Positions 8,657 to 17,840 are shown, counted from the first letter of the stretch. The stretch: 49,657 nt of DNA from Verrucomicrobiales bacterium (GCA_021648365.1 JAKISY010000024.1:1-49657); one strand, 5' to 3'. Made by a program: numbers and translations. Notes: generated by a model not told the origin, from the sequence alone.

Positions 8657-10195
8657 TTAAACTTTGCCCTGCAGATTTCCGCTACGCTTTCCCATATCAT
8701 ACGAAGTTGATTTTTTCATCGACGCTTCGGGTCTCCAGCGTCCCGAACTCGCTCCACCACGGGTTAAACGGCGCTTCAAAAACTCCACCGCCTTACGCAG
8801 GCTTGGCGTTTCCGCCATCTTCGCTTTGATCGAGCGATCTGCATGTAGCACTGTGCCGTGATCGCGTCCGCCAAACTCCTCGCCGATTTCTTTCAAGGAC
8901 AAACCTGTCAACTGTCGGGTCAAATGCATCGCCACCTGCCGCGACAAGGCAATACGAGCCAAACGCCGACGTCCTGTCAGCTCCACCACGCGCAAATCAT
9001 AATGCTCTGCCACCGACGAAATGATCGCATCGACAGTGACATCTCTTGCATCTTCTTCGCGGGTGAAATCCATCAACAAATCTTCTAGCGCATCTTCATC
9101 CAAACTTTCGCCATTCAGCGAGGTCACCGTCGCTACCCGCATAAGCGCACCCTCCATCAAACGCACATTGCTACGGATCCGCTCCGCGACAAATTCGATC
9201 ACCCAATCGGATACCTCGACACCCCAGTCATCACGCTTTCTGCGTAAAATAGCGATGCGAGTCTCGATCTCTGGCGGCTGCACTTCTACAGAAAGCCCCC
9301 ACTGAAAGCGGGTGACCAAACGGTCTTGCAGCGATTGAATCTCACCAGGAGGACGGTCACTCGAGATTACGATCTGTTTGTGCCCATCCATCAAAGTATT
9401 GAAGGTATGGAAAAACTCTTCCTGCATCGCCTCTTTGCCAGCCAGAAAATGCACGTCATCGATTAGCAAAATATCCGCTTTACGGTATTTTTTGCGAAAG
9501 GTCCCAAGCGAGTGGTTTTGCAATCCCGTGATATAATCATTGGCAAAAGCCTCTGCCGAAATATACAAAACCGTAGATTTAGGACGACGACGCAAAGCCT
9601 CCCAACCAATCGCGTGCATCAAATGGGTTTTTCCCAAACCCGAACAGGAATAGATAAATAAAGGCGAATACTTCGTCCCTGGTTTCTCCGCCACTGCCAC
9701 TGCGGCCGCATGTGACATGCGATTATTCTCACCTACCACAAAATTGTCTAAGGAGTAGCGATCTGATAAACCTGATTTTTTTCCACGGCGTTGTATATCA
9801 GAAACATTTTGATCCAGTTGCTCGGCATCACATTCTTGCTCAGGCGTAGCTCTTTTTTCCTTTTTACCTTTAAGCTTAGATGCCGTTGTCACCTCTGGCT
9901 CCTCCCCAGCGATCAACATCTTCACTGGTGGGCAATCCACAATGGCTGCATCCAATAATTCTTGCAACACCTGCTCAAAATTTTCCTCAATCCATACTTG
10001 GAAAATCAAATTAGGTGTTTCAACCCAAACCGCTTCTGCATCGATTTTTTGCAAAGTCACATTAGTGAACCAACGCTTCACCGCATGCTCCCCCAAGCGC
10101 TCTTTGAGACCAACGATCACTTGTTGCCAAAAACTCTCGCAAGCTTCCTCTCCTACAATCTGTGAAACCTCCATTGCTGTGTGACTGATGTGCAT
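8657..10195 (-). CDS. dnaA: Chromosomal replication initiator DnaA
   Basis: This AAA+ initiator binds DnaA boxes and melts the origin. Domain I is about residues 18-90 and is followed by a charged linker. The P-loop is at about 183-191 (SCSGLGKTH), the Walker B at 243-247 (LLIDD), and the domain IV signature DHGTVLHADRSI is near the C-terminus. Two oddities stand out. The first glycine of the Walker A G-x-x-x-x-G-K-T is Ser. A basic, Ser/Gly-rich tail of about 35 residues follows the usual end (after FLKRRL). An alternative ATG at 10174 would remove seven residues; neither start has a clear ribosome site. The upstream gap of about 490 bp is AT-rich. Confidence 0.97.
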   Translation of the reverse strand: MHISHTAMEVSQIVGEEACESFWQQVIVGLKERLGEHAVKRWFTNVTLQKIDAEAVWVETPNLIFQVWIEENFEQVLQELLDAAIVDCPPVKMLIAGEEPEVTTASKLKGKKEKRATPEQECDAEQLDQNVSDIQRRGKKSGLSDRYSLDNFVVGENNRMSHAAAVAVAEKPGTKYSPLFIYSCSGLGKTHLMHAIGWEALRRRPKSTVLYISAEAFANDYITGLQNHSLGTFRKKYRKADILLIDDVHFLAGKEAMQEEFFHTFNTLMDGHKQIVISSDRPPGEIQSLQDRLVTRFQWGLSVEVQPPEIETRIAILRRKRDDWGVEVSDWVIEFVAERIRSNVRLMEGALMRVATVTSLNGESLDEDALEDLLMDFTREEDARDVTVDAIISSVAEHYDLRVVELTGRRRLARIALSRQVAMHLTRQLTGLSLKEIGEEFGGRDHGTVLHADRSIKAKMAETPSLRKAVEFLKRRLTRGGASSGRWRPEASMKKSTSYDMGKRSGNLQGKV

Positions 10196-10688
10196 GATAG
10201 GCGCTATATTAGCTATTACATTGACCTTTCATAACAAAACTCTCAGAGCTGTTTTTCATGGTATCTATCAATTTTAAATCAGCGGTGTTTCTTAAATTGT
10301 TCATTATAAATAAGTTATCTAGCATAACTATTAAAGTATCAGCTATAGGACGTTTTACGTGAATGAAATGCAGAGCTTGTTGTTCTCTAGGTAAGGACTA
10401 CGTGAATCTACTTTTCTGTCTATTTTTGTTAAAATTTGATGCCAGACGTCTTTTTCTCGATGCTGCACTGTGTTTCTTTTAGTAGGCCGATTCACAAAAT
10501 TCGACAAGTAAAAAACACTCAAAAGCGATAATTTTTTTAATTTTGAGCCCCATGTCTGATTTGGGTCTCTTTGCAAGCTGAAATTTTAAAATTTTTAGGT
10601 TATTTTATAATTCTTAAGTCTTATAATCGCACCCCAGTTTTCATAAAACCCGAACGCTCTTCACCAGCCCTATTGGATCAACATTCTC
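10196..10688. other. AT-rich gap upstream of dnaA with no gene I can support
   Basis: It presumably holds the dnaA promoter. I searched by eye for clustered TTATNCACA boxes and found only a weak CGATTCACA. A 73-codon minus-strand frame (10355-10576) is compositionally AT-driven and unlike any protein I know. I see no hairpin terminator. Confidence 0.5.
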
Positions 10689-12302
10689 TCAGTCAGAAAC
10701 CCGTTTTGCACTACCAAAAATAAGCCCGCAGCCCAAGGTGATCATTGTTGTTAGTGGCCATAACCAAGCGTGATTCAACCACGGCTCAATTTCGCCCTTA
10801 GAATTCAAAATCACCCCGTGCAAAGACGCCGCCCACTCTGGAGTAATCATATCAAAATTGATCATTACTGTGTATAGATCCGCTCGGAAGTACAGCACCG
10901 TGATAAACGATAGAATGAAGCCGAGCGTCAACCCCCGCAAACTAGCGTGTCGCCACGGCACAATCGCCGCTAGAAACATACCCAGCAATGGGCCCGCAGT
11001 GTAGGACACCATCCCAAAAGCCAAATTCACCACATTGATATCCCCACGCATCCGGTCGAGAAATATCGCAAACATCGTCAACAAGACCCCCCACACCACC
11101 ACCAAAATTCGCGAGGCTCGCAACAATTTCTGATGCTGCTCTTCCGATTCTTCCTCCCCCGTTTTGTGAAACAGGCTCAAAGTCGTTTGTGACAAAGCCG
11201 CCAAAATCGAATCCAAGCTAGAAATCGCCGCCGCAAACACCCCAGCTAAAATCAAACCACGCAAACCCACCGGCAAGGTCGTAGTGATCCAAGTCGGAAA
11301 GACCAAATCGTGATCCTCATGAAACAAAGCCGCCTCGGCTTCACTAGGCGGATTCTGGATATAATACACAAACAAACCCGCACCCACCATCAGCATCAGC
11401 ATGGTGATAAATTGCCCAATCGAGCTCCAAATGATCGCCTTTTTGGCATCCGCCTCATTGCGACAACAAAACATGCGTTGAGCATTCAACTGGTCCACTC
11501 CAAAAGCCGATAAATTTAAAAATGGCGCCGCCAAAATAGCCACCCATAAAGTGAAGCCCGCCGCTGGATCAGTAGTTAAATCCAACAAAGTGAATTTGCC
11601 CTGCGCCCCAGCCCCCGCTTCGCGCCCCGCTTCCGTTGCAATCGTGACATAATCCGACCAGCCACCGTCCAAGCTAGAAATGATCCATATCAAAGCCACA
11701 CTGCCACCAAAAACAAACAGTATGAACTGCATCACATCCGTCCAAATCACCGTGCGCATCCCGCCCATCAACGTCCATCCAATCGCAAATAGACCAATGA
11801 TCACAATGCAAATCGCAAAATCGTATTCGGTGCCAAAATTCGTCACCACTCTCAGCGCCAATGCCGCTACCAAAACCCGCACACTCTGACCTAGAATACT
11901 GCCGATCGAAAATATAATCGTCGCCAAACGCTTCACCCCCGAACCAATACGGTTTTCCATGAAATCGTAGGGACTATAAATCTCGCGCTCATAAAAATAA
12001 CGCACAAAAAACATGCCAACCAGAAAACGCGCAATGATCGAACCCAAAGCCCACTGTAAATATGTAAAATTACCCGTCGCCGCAAATACCATGCCCGGCA
12101 CCCCAATAAAAGTCACCCCACTGATCTCCGTAGCGATGATCGAACCACTCACCGCCTGCCAGGGCAAAGAGCGCCCGCCGAGAAAAAAATCTCGGATACT
12201 CGCCTGCTGCCCTTTCATTTTGTGACCTACCCACGTCGTCAGTGCTAAGTAGCCTGCCACCGTCAACCAGTCCCAATAGGTAAAATATTCGTGAATTTCC
12301 AT
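10689..12302 (-). CDS. Sodium:solute symporter family protein (SSS)
   Basis: This is a thirteen- or fourteen-helix cation-coupled transporter of about 537 residues. I took the ATG at 12302 (MEIHEYFTYWDWLTVAGYL), because the 16 residues upstream are polar and precede the first helix. Family marks are the early GGRSLPWQAVSGSIIATEISG segment, the unwound first helix of the core, then GMRTVIWTDVMQFILF and the ISSLDSILAALSQTTL motif in the eighth core region, which carries the conserved Ser-Leu-Asp. The substrate cannot be fixed; sialic acid, sugars, amino acids and carboxylates are all possible. It stands alone, divergent from a small plus-strand gene. Confidence 0.9.
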   Translation of the reverse strand: MEIHEYFTYWDWLTVAGYLALTTWVGHKMKGQQASIRDFFLGGRSLPWQAVSGSIIATEISGVTFIGVPGMVFAATGNFTYLQWALGSIIARFLVGMFFVRYFYEREIYSPYDFMENRIGSGVKRLATIIFSIGSILGQSVRVLVAALALRVVTNFGTEYDFAICIVIIGLFAIGWTLMGGMRTVIWTDVMQFILFVFGGSVALIWIISSLDGGWSDYVTIATEAGREAGAGAQGKFTLLDLTTDPAAGFTLWVAILAAPFLNLSAFGVDQLNAQRMFCCRNEADAKKAIIWSSIGQFITMLMLMVGAGLFVYYIQNPPSEAEAALFHEDHDLVFPTWITTTLPVGLRGLILAGVFAAAISSLDSILAALSQTTLSLFHKTGEEESEEQHQKLLRASRILVVVWGVLLTMFAIFLDRMRGDINVVNLAFGMVSYTAGPLLGMFLAAIVPWRHASLRGLTLGFILSFITVLYFRADLYTVMINFDMITPEWAASLHGVILNSKGEIEPWLNHAWLWPLTTMITLGCGLIFGSAKRVSD

Positions 12303-12553
12303 GATATATTGTGAGCGTAATCGAGATCTAATCGCACCCCATTTGGTCAAAACTTAGTCTTCCTTCGACCAATATGGCAAGGTATAGTTCTGCTAAAATC
12401 CACCCCAGTTCTTAGCCCTGAATATGAAACCCCAGTTATATTTTCAATTTTTGTTTTGCATCAATAGTTTTTCTCTCAAATTTAATCAGCTTTAAAACTA
12501 GACCTTGCAAAGTTTAGAAGCAGTTGAATGACCGACCAAGCTTTTGTATAGTA

Positions 12554-12805
12554 ATGGACATGGAAACCCCGACACAAAACAAACTCGACCAACTCGCCAA
12601 ATTATTGCAACAGCGTCTAGACATCATAGCTGACACTCGGCTCGCCAAGCAAGATCCTGTGTTGCACTTGGAACAACTAAAAAATACCTCAAAAAGTGTT
12701 TTCGATTTGCAGCAAGAGTTGGTAAACCAAATTCCCGTCCGCCTACAACACTTTCTAGAACAAAGCAGTTATAATAAAGCACTCGCTTTCATCCGCGGTA
12801 TGTGA
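12554..12805 (+). CDS. Small conserved-looking hypothetical protein (83 aa)
   Basis: From the ATG at 12554 (or 12560) it encodes a soluble, helix-rich protein: LDQLAKLLQQRLDIIADTRLAKQDP, then LHLEQLKNTSKSVFDLQQELV. The heptad-like spacing of hydrophobic residues suggests a small helical bundle or coiled coil. There is no signal peptide and no recognised motif. It lies between two minus-strand genes and runs convergent with murJ, with a gap of about 33 bp. Coding character is reasonable, but a homologue search is needed to confirm it. Confidence 0.6.
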   Translation: MDMETPTQNKLDQLAKLLQQRLDIIADTRLAKQDPVLHLEQLKNTSKSVFDLQQELVNQIPVRLQHFLEQSSYNKALAFIRGM

Positions 12806-12838
12806 GGTAAAATCGAGGAACTGCTCTATACACTGCTT

Positions 12839-14380
12839 TTAAGCCCTTCGGAAACCAGCTTTCAACTCTGCAAGGCTGGTCGCTCGTAATAACAAAACCA
12901 GCGCACCATACATCATCATACCAGCACCAACGATCAGACCTAAGACGCTCAATCGTATCAGCAAGCCGTAGTCCCCTTTCAACCAAGGCGCTGCCCACTG
13001 TGATAAAAACCACACCCCTGCGCCCATCACCAAACTTGCTAACAACATACCCATCAGCCTTTTGGTAAAACCAATCTCCATTTTCAAAAATTGTGACTTT
13101 CTCAAAGTGATTATCAACAAAATCACATTCACCCACCCGGCAATCGATGTCGCCAATGCGCAACCGACATGTTTCAAAATCACAAACAAACCGATGCTCA
13201 AGACAATGTTCACCAGCGCAGAAACCATCGTGTATCGCATCGGAGTGCGCGTATCTTCTCTAGCAAAATAAGCTGTCTGCAATACCCTCGCTAAAATATA
13301 AGCGGGTGCCCCTATGGCAAACGCACGCAAAGCTAATCCCGCTTGATACGCTGCCTCATTGGTAAATTTACCGCCTTGGAAAAGACCATGCATGATTTCC
13401 TCTGGTATAATAAGCATCGCAACCATCGCAGGCAAACTTAAAAGCAGTGACATCTCTATGCCGTGTGCTAGCGACGACTTAGCTGTCTTCACTTTTCCCG
13501 CGCGGAGATTACGAGTGATCTCTGGTAATAGAACAATGCCAAAAGCCACTCCGATCAAACCTAAAGGCAGTTGGTTGACTCGATCTGAAAAATACAAATA
13601 GGAAGGTCCAGCTACTTGAAATGACGCTACTGCCGAGCCCACTAATAAATTTAGTTGCTGTACACCTGCACTTGCCAAACCTGGAAGCATCAAAAGCCCT
13701 AGTTTTTTGATATCGTTATCCATTTTTGGCATCGCTGGCCGAATGCGTATGCCTCGTCGCCAGCAAGCCAATAACACCCAGCCTAATTGTAATACCCCAG
13801 CGATCACCACCGACCAGGACAAAACGACTTCTGGTTGACCTATTTCTGGAACCACGCCTAACAAGCCGATTAGAAATACAATGTTTAAAATCACATAGGC
13901 AAATGCTGGAGGACCAAAGACTCTACGGCTATTGAGCATGCCGCTGAACGCCGCCATTAAACACACAAAAACCAGGTATACTGTAGTGATTCTAGATAGC
14001 GTGACTGCTAGGTCGTAGCGCTCGCCTACATAACCCATACTGATCAAACTAATGATCGGACCCATAAAGATATACGCCAGAACCGCAAGGACAATCAATA
14101 TTAACGCCATCAAAGTCACGGTACGTGCGGCAAAAAGGTCTGCTTTTTGATCTCCCTCTTCTTCTAATTTTCGACTGTAGAGTGGAACAAAAGCTGCATT
14201 GAACGCTCCTTCGCCAAAAACCCTGCGGAATAAATTAGGGAATCGAAAGGCGACCACCCAAGCATCCATTTGAATATTCACGCCCAGATAACGCGAAATC
14301 ACCATATCTCTGACAAAGCCCAGCACACGACTCATCAAAGTGAAGCCCCCTACCGTCGCCAATGAACGCATCATTCCCAT
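12839..14380 (-). CDS. murJ: Lipid II flippase MurJ (MviN)
   Basis: This inner-membrane MOP-superfamily flippase moves the peptidoglycan precursor lipid II to the periplasm. The N-terminus is diagnostic (SLATVGGFTLMSRVLGFVRDM), with the substrate-site Arg residues of the first helices, followed by DAWVVAFRFPNLFRRVFGEGAFNAAFVPLYS. About fourteen hydrophobic helices fill the 513 residues. Three Met codons cluster at the start; MMRSLA from the third residue is equally possible. It is not adjacent to the dcw cluster in this window, so it is regulated separately. Confidence 0.95.
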   Translation of the reverse strand: MGMMRSLATVGGFTLMSRVLGFVRDMVISRYLGVNIQMDAWVVAFRFPNLFRRVFGEGAFNAAFVPLYSRKLEEEGDQKADLFAARTVTLMALILIVLAVLAYIFMGPIISLISMGYVGERYDLAVTLSRITTVYLVFVCLMAAFSGMLNSRRVFGPPAFAYVILNIVFLIGLLGVVPEIGQPEVVLSWSVVIAGVLQLGWVLLACWRRGIRIRPAMPKMDNDIKKLGLLMLPGLASAGVQQLNLLVGSAVASFQVAGPSYLYFSDRVNQLPLGLIGVAFGIVLLPEITRNLRAGKVKTAKSSLAHGIEMSLLLSLPAMVAMLIIPEEIMHGLFQGGKFTNEAAYQAGLALRAFAIGAPAYILARVLQTAYFAREDTRTPMRYTMVSALVNIVLSIGLFVILKHVGCALATSIAGWVNVILLIITLRKSQFLKMEIGFTKRLMGMLLASLVMGAGVWFLSQWAAPWLKGDYGLLIRLSVLGLIVGAGMMMYGALVLLLRATSLAELKAGFRRA

Positions 14381-14452
14381 AACTTCTATTGGTTTACTTC
14401 GGTAATTTACGGTTTCTTACCATGTTAGATTCTAGTGGTTCTAGACGATGGC

Positions 14453-14616
14453 AAGGTGGAACTTGCCCCTCCGCGGACGGTAATTGGAGGGGCACGCTCC
14501 TGCGTGCCTTCGTATGATCAGTGGCGCCACTAAGGACAAGGCGCGTTCGAAATCTATTTGCTAAACCGTTCGGTTTCACCAGTTTCTTACCAAGGTAAGG
14601 TGGAACTTGCCCCTCC
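14453..14616. repeat. Repeat cluster R2: direct repeat plus two inverted repeats in the murJ-sua5 gap
   Basis: AAGGTGGAACTTGCCCCTCC occurs exactly at 14453-14472 and 14597-14616, each preceded by TTTCTTACCA 20-40 bp upstream or closer. TGCCCCTCC (14464-14472) pairs with GGAGGGGCA (14486-14494), and GGCACGC (14491-14497) with GCGTGCC (14502-14508). The segment 14486-14509 recurs inverted at 27416-27439 with two differences. An 85-codon frame over this gap is made of the repeats and is not called. Confidence 0.75.
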
Positions 14617-14652
14617 AGTTTGATTTTTGCTGTTACCGAAAACTGAGTCATC

Positions 14653-15696
14653 TTATTTCACCGACGCTCGCTGCAAACGCTCCATGATCGCGGCTCCTGC
14701 GCCAAATTCAGAAACAGGTTCAGCAATGATTTCATCGACTCCTAACTCGTCGAGCTTTCTCAGTATAAAAAAGAAGCGCAGCGCAGCTTCAACGGTCTTT
14801 CCTGAGCCGGGGCTCAAAATCTCTATTTCATCCCATGGATGTAAATTCAAATAGCCGTCTTTTTTCTTACCTCTATAACTAAGCAACCCGTAAGACTTTC
14901 CCGCTTCTGCCTTGAAGTCTTTTGGGTCTTTTAATAATCGCAGTGGTGTTTGAGGTGCGTAATGACTTGCCAATAAACCAGGAGCTTCGGGCGCGTTGTC
15001 GCTGACCTCATCGTTACTGACCACTTCGATTTTCCCATAGCGTTTTAGTTCATCTGCACTGATCGGACCATGCCGCAATATTTGAATGATAGCTTTGCCT
15101 TTTGAGTTTTTCTCTGGCACTTTCACCCGCACTATCGTGGATTCCAAACCGCGAGCACAAGCTCCACCATCTACGATCAAAGGGATTCGCCCCTCAAGCT
15201 CACTCATCACCGCATCTGCAGAAGTTGGACTGATTCTACCAAAACGATTGGCGCTAGGTGCCGCGAGAGGACGGCCTAAACTTTCTAAAATTTCAGCAAA
15301 AAGCGGATGTTTGCTGCATCGGACCCCGATCGTTGGCAAACCTGCACTAACGATATCTGGTACTTTTTCATTTTTGGGTAAAATCAAAGTCAGCGGGCCT
15401 GGCCAAAAAAGTTCTGTAAGGGTTCGCACGATTTTACGAAGTTCCTCCGGCACATCAGCCACTTCCCGTAGTGCTTTTTGACTTGCGACATGCACTATCA
15501 ATGGATCAAACCGAGGTCGGTCTTTAGCTTCGAAGATTTTTGCTACCGCTTCTGGGTTAAACGCATCTGCTGCCAAACCATAAACGGTCTCAGTTGGCAA
15601 CGCTACCACATTGCCCTTTTGTAATTCTTCAACGGCGGTTTTTACCACTTCATGGGTAGTTTCTTCATTTTCCGTCCTTGCGATCTGTGTGTCCAT
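14653..15696 (-). CDS. Threonylcarbamoyl-AMP synthase, Sua5 type
   Basis: It makes L-threonylcarbamoyladenylate from threonine, bicarbonate and ATP for t6A37 in ANN-reading tRNAs. The YrdC domain covers about residues 15-210: NVVALPTETVYGLAADAF, KDRPRFDPLIVHV, LFWPGPLTLIL, PTIGVRCSKH and LAAPSANRFGRISPTSADAV. The shorter TsaC form would stop there. This 347-residue protein continues into a Sua5 domain (APGLLASHYAPQTPLRLLKD and a second Rossmann-like half). The gene is divergent from aroK with about 107 bp between them. It could carry the symbol sua5 or ywlC. Confidence 0.93.
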   Translation of the reverse strand: MDTQIARTENEETTHEVVKTAVEELQKGNVVALPTETVYGLAADAFNPEAVAKIFEAKDRPRFDPLIVHVASQKALREVADVPEELRKIVRTLTELFWPGPLTLILPKNEKVPDIVSAGLPTIGVRCSKHPLFAEILESLGRPLAAPSANRFGRISPTSADAVMSELEGRIPLIVDGGACARGLESTIVRVKVPEKNSKGKAIIQILRHGPISADELKRYGKIEVVSNDEVSDNAPEAPGLLASHYAPQTPLRLLKDPKDFKAEAGKSYGLLSYRGKKKDGYLNLHPWDEIEILSPGSGKTVEAALRFFFILRKLDELGVDEIIAEPVSEFGAGAAIMERLQRASVK

Positions 15697-15803
15697 TTTG
15701 CTAATTTTTCAAAATCTATAACTAATTTTGAAATTGAAGTGTAATTCTAGTTCAAATACGCACTGTAGCTGATAAGGTCAATATCAAAGAGCTTTACTTT
15801 TAC

Positions 15804-16367
15804 ATGATGTGCGATCAACCCAGCAATTCTAGCGATGTTTCTAGCGAGACTACCCGTAACGTGATTTTAATCGGTTTCATGGGAACTGGAAAAACCTCGA
15901 TTGGCAAACGCGTCGCGCAAAGCCTTGGTTTCCAATTTGTTGATACCGATGACCTTATCGTGCAAGCTAGCGGGAAAGCTATCACTCAAATCTTTGCTGA
16001 TGAAGGGGAGGATCACTTCCGCGACTTAGAAAGCCAAACTTTGCTAGATTGTTCTCAAGCAAAAAATCAGGTGATTGCTACTGGGGGTGGCATTGTTTTG
16101 CGTGAGCAAAATCGTGAAATTTTGCAGCGCGCTGGTTACGTCATCTGGCTTCGTACCTCTCCAGAATCTATTCTTGAGCGTGTTTCTAAAAATCGTGACC
16201 GTCCCTTGCTGCATACGGAGGATCCGCTAAAAAGAATCCGCGCAATGCTATTAGAACGAGATGGACTCTACTCCAGTAGCGCAGACTTTATCATCGATAC
16301 CGACGAACTTGCCATGGAGGAAACAGCTTTTGGCATCTGCGAAAGTGCCCGAGTGAACTTTGCTTGA
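15804..16367 (+). CDS. aroK: Shikimate kinase
   Basis: It phosphorylates shikimate at the 3-OH in chorismate synthesis. Walker A GFMGTGKTS is at residues 24-32. The DTDD of the shikimate site follows about 16 residues later, then the GGG triplet (ATGGGIVLR) and the lid Arg in KNRDRPLL. The 187 residues are a little long because of a polar 18-residue N-terminal lead; the ATG at 15807 is also possible. No other aro genes are nearby. It is the first plus-strand gene after the run of minus-strand genes beginning at dnaN. Confidence 0.93.
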   Translation: MMCDQPSNSSDVSSETTRNVILIGFMGTGKTSIGKRVAQSLGFQFVDTDDLIVQASGKAITQIFADEGEDHFRDLESQTLLDCSQAKNQVIATGGGIVLREQNREILQRAGYVIWLRTSPESILERVSKNRDRPLLHTEDPLKRIRAMLLERDGLYSSSADFIIDTDELAMEETAFGICESARVNFA

Positions 16368-16467
16368 ACCAAAAGATTAAGCCCACGCTTTGTTTTGATT
16401 AGCTCACTATAATAATTGGCGTTACTTCAATTTGTATGCTATATAGCTATACAATTACTTATTTATT

Positions 16468-16701
16468 ATGAAACGCGAACATGTTCTCCGTGCTATTGCT
16501 GGCAGCTTCATCCTGATTTCTTTAGCCTTATCCCACTACCACAGTCAAAATTGGCTCTGGTTTACTGCATTTGTCGGTATCAATCTTTTGCAATCCTCAT
16601 TCACCCGCTGGTGTTTGATGGAAGACATCCTCGCAAAATTTGGAATCGGAGATAGTGAGAGTGCTTGTTGTAGCACTAAAAAAACCCAATCTGACTCATG
16701 A
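16468..16701 (+). CDS. DUF2892 (YgaP-like) small membrane protein
   Basis: This 77-residue protein has two hydrophobic helices and matches the YgaP-type transmembrane family: R-IAGSFILISLAL near residues 8-21, then FVGINLLQSSFTRWC with the family's Gly-Asn-Leu-Gln core, and ILAKFGI. The C-terminus has an ESACC pair of Cys that may bind metal or sulfane sulfur. The family is often next to rhodaneses and sulfur-handling genes. Its stop codon overlaps an ATG (ATGA at 16698-16701), suggesting a lost downstream partner whose remains are the DUF3365 fragment. Confidence 0.82.
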   Translation: MKREHVLRAIAGSFILISLALSHYHSQNWLWFTAFVGINLLQSSFTRWCLMEDILAKFGIGDSESACCSTKKTQSDS

Positions 16702-16869
16702 ACCTATCATTATACAAATCTTCAAAAGCTCTGTCTCAATTGTCACGGTGATCTAGCAAGAATACATCCGAAGCTTGTGCAATTACTTGAAAAGCTCTAT
16801 CCCAATGATCTTGCCACATCCTATAAAAAAGGGGATTTTAGAGGATTAATCCGTGTAGATCTTGATTAA
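16702..16869 (+). pseudogene. C-terminal remnant of a DUF3365 (Tll0287-like) haem-domain protein
   Basis: In the frame ending at the TAA at 16867-16869, the translation contains KLCLNCHGDLARIHPKLV and then LYPNDLATSYKKGDFRG and L-RVDLD. This matches the end of DUF3365 domains: a CxxCHG haem motif, a YP-D-A-GY stretch, then G-D-RG. Only about 55 residues remain, the frame is open at the 5' side to a stop at 16699, and no start codon fits. The N-terminal sensor domain is missing. I read it as a deletion product of a gene once coupled to the DUF2892 gene. Confidence 0.6.
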
Positions 16870-16982
16870 AATCAATAAGTTATTTTTGCTTGTAAAAAAA
16901 ACTGGTAAATTCTGTTTTGTCCCCTATTTTCACGCACGTCAGCGAATAATCTCATTGTTCACTGACAGGTGCCATATAATAT

Positions 16983-17059
16983 GGTGGTTGTAGCTCAGTT
17001 GGTAGAGCCCCGGATTGTGATTCCGGTTGTCGCGGGTTCGAGTCCCGTCATCCACCCCA
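16983..17059 (+). tRNA. tRNA-His (anticodon GTG)
   Basis: The 77 bases fold as a cloverleaf with encoded CCA. The D arm AGCTCAGTTGGTAGAGC, anticodon stem CCGGA/TCCGG with loop TTGTGAT, and T arm CGGGTTCGAGTCCCG are all visible. The extra 5' G (G-1) opposite C73 is the His identity element. One U-U mismatch lies in the acceptor stem (fifth pair after G-1), which is unusual but probably tolerated. It lies between the DUF3365 remnant and rnc. Confidence 0.95.
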
Positions 17060-17138
17060 TTATGGCTAAATCTACATACAGAGACGCTTTTTAGTAGATT
17101 TTAAACTTTTTTCAAGTTTAGGTGTCAGTATTGCTTGA

Positions 17139-17840
17139 ATGCCTGAATCTTTAGAAAAAATCATTGCTTACAAATTTGCCAACTCTCTTTTGTTGGCAGA
17201 GGCGCTCACTCACCCTAGTCTTGCCTACGAGACTCAGCGTCCACATTTTGATAATCAAAGGCTCGAGTATCTTGGTGATGCAGTTCTCCAACTCATCCTA
17301 ACAGATGAGTTATACAGACGATTTCCAAGTTTTAGTGAAGGTCGATTGACTAAGATCCGCTCACGTTTGGTATCCAAAGATGCTCTTTGGGCTTTTGCTC
17401 GCCAAATCAAACTCTTTAACTTTCTTCTATTAGGTAAAGGCGAAGAATCTACAGGAGGTAAAGAACGAGCCTCTAACCTTGCCGACGCCTACGAAGCCTT
17501 GATCGGTGCCATCTATATCGATGGCGGTTTCGACAACGCCAAATCTTTCGTATTATCCCAATGCCAACATTCTATAGAACAAGCTGCCGATGAACCCGAT
17601 GAGGCCAATCCCAAAGGGCGCCTACAGGAGTTACTACAATCTATCTCGCAAAACAGCCCGAACTATCGCATTTTACAACAGGGGGGACCAGATCACGCGA
17701 AAACCTTTGAATCTTGTGTTGAATGGGAAGGCACTAAACTAGGCAGCGGTTGGGGCTGTAGCAAAAAAGAAGCCGAGTTCGTCGCAGCCAATGAAGCTCT
17801 CAAAAATAAGCTTTGGATCAAAATTGCGAACGACCTTTGA
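17139..17840 (+). CDS. rnc: Ribonuclease III
   Basis: It cleaves double-stranded RNA in rRNA and mRNA processing. The RNase III signature NQRLEYLGDAVL is at residues 39-50, with the catalytic Glu/Asp residues, and a second acidic cluster appears in DAYEALIGAIYIDGG. A C-terminal double-stranded-RNA-binding domain begins near residue 160 (NPKGRLQELLQ) and includes GSGWGCSKKEAEFVAANEAL. The length of 233 residues is typical. It lies directly upstream of the AT-rich candidate origin gap. Confidence 0.95.
   Translation: MPESLEKIIAYKFANSLLLAEALTHPSLAYETQRPHFDNQRLEYLGDAVLQLILTDELYRRFPSFSEGRLTKIRSRLVSKDALWAFARQIKLFNFLLLGKGEESTGGKERASNLADAYEALIGAIYIDGGFDNAKSFVLSQCQHSIEQAADEPDEANPKGRLQELLQSISQNSPNYRILQQGGPDHAKTFESCVEWEGTKLGSGWGCSKKEAEFVAANEALKNKLWIKIANDL

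Noticed and set aside
10352..10367. A third parS-like site (CGTTTTACGTGAATGA)
   Set aside because: Only about 12 of 16 positions fit and the palindrome is broken, unlike the two sites near mnmG.
10355..10576. 73-codon minus-strand frame upstream of dnaA
   Set aside because: Low-complexity AT-rich sequence without recognised motif or ribosome site.
14394..14651. 85-codon minus-strand frame between murJ and sua5
   Set aside because: It consists of repeat R2 sequence; no coding character or motif.
16975..16980. Perfect TATAAT just before tRNA-His, taken as its -10 promoter
   Set aside because: It ends only two bases before the mature tRNA, so transcription would start inside it; no -35 element is at a suitable distance.
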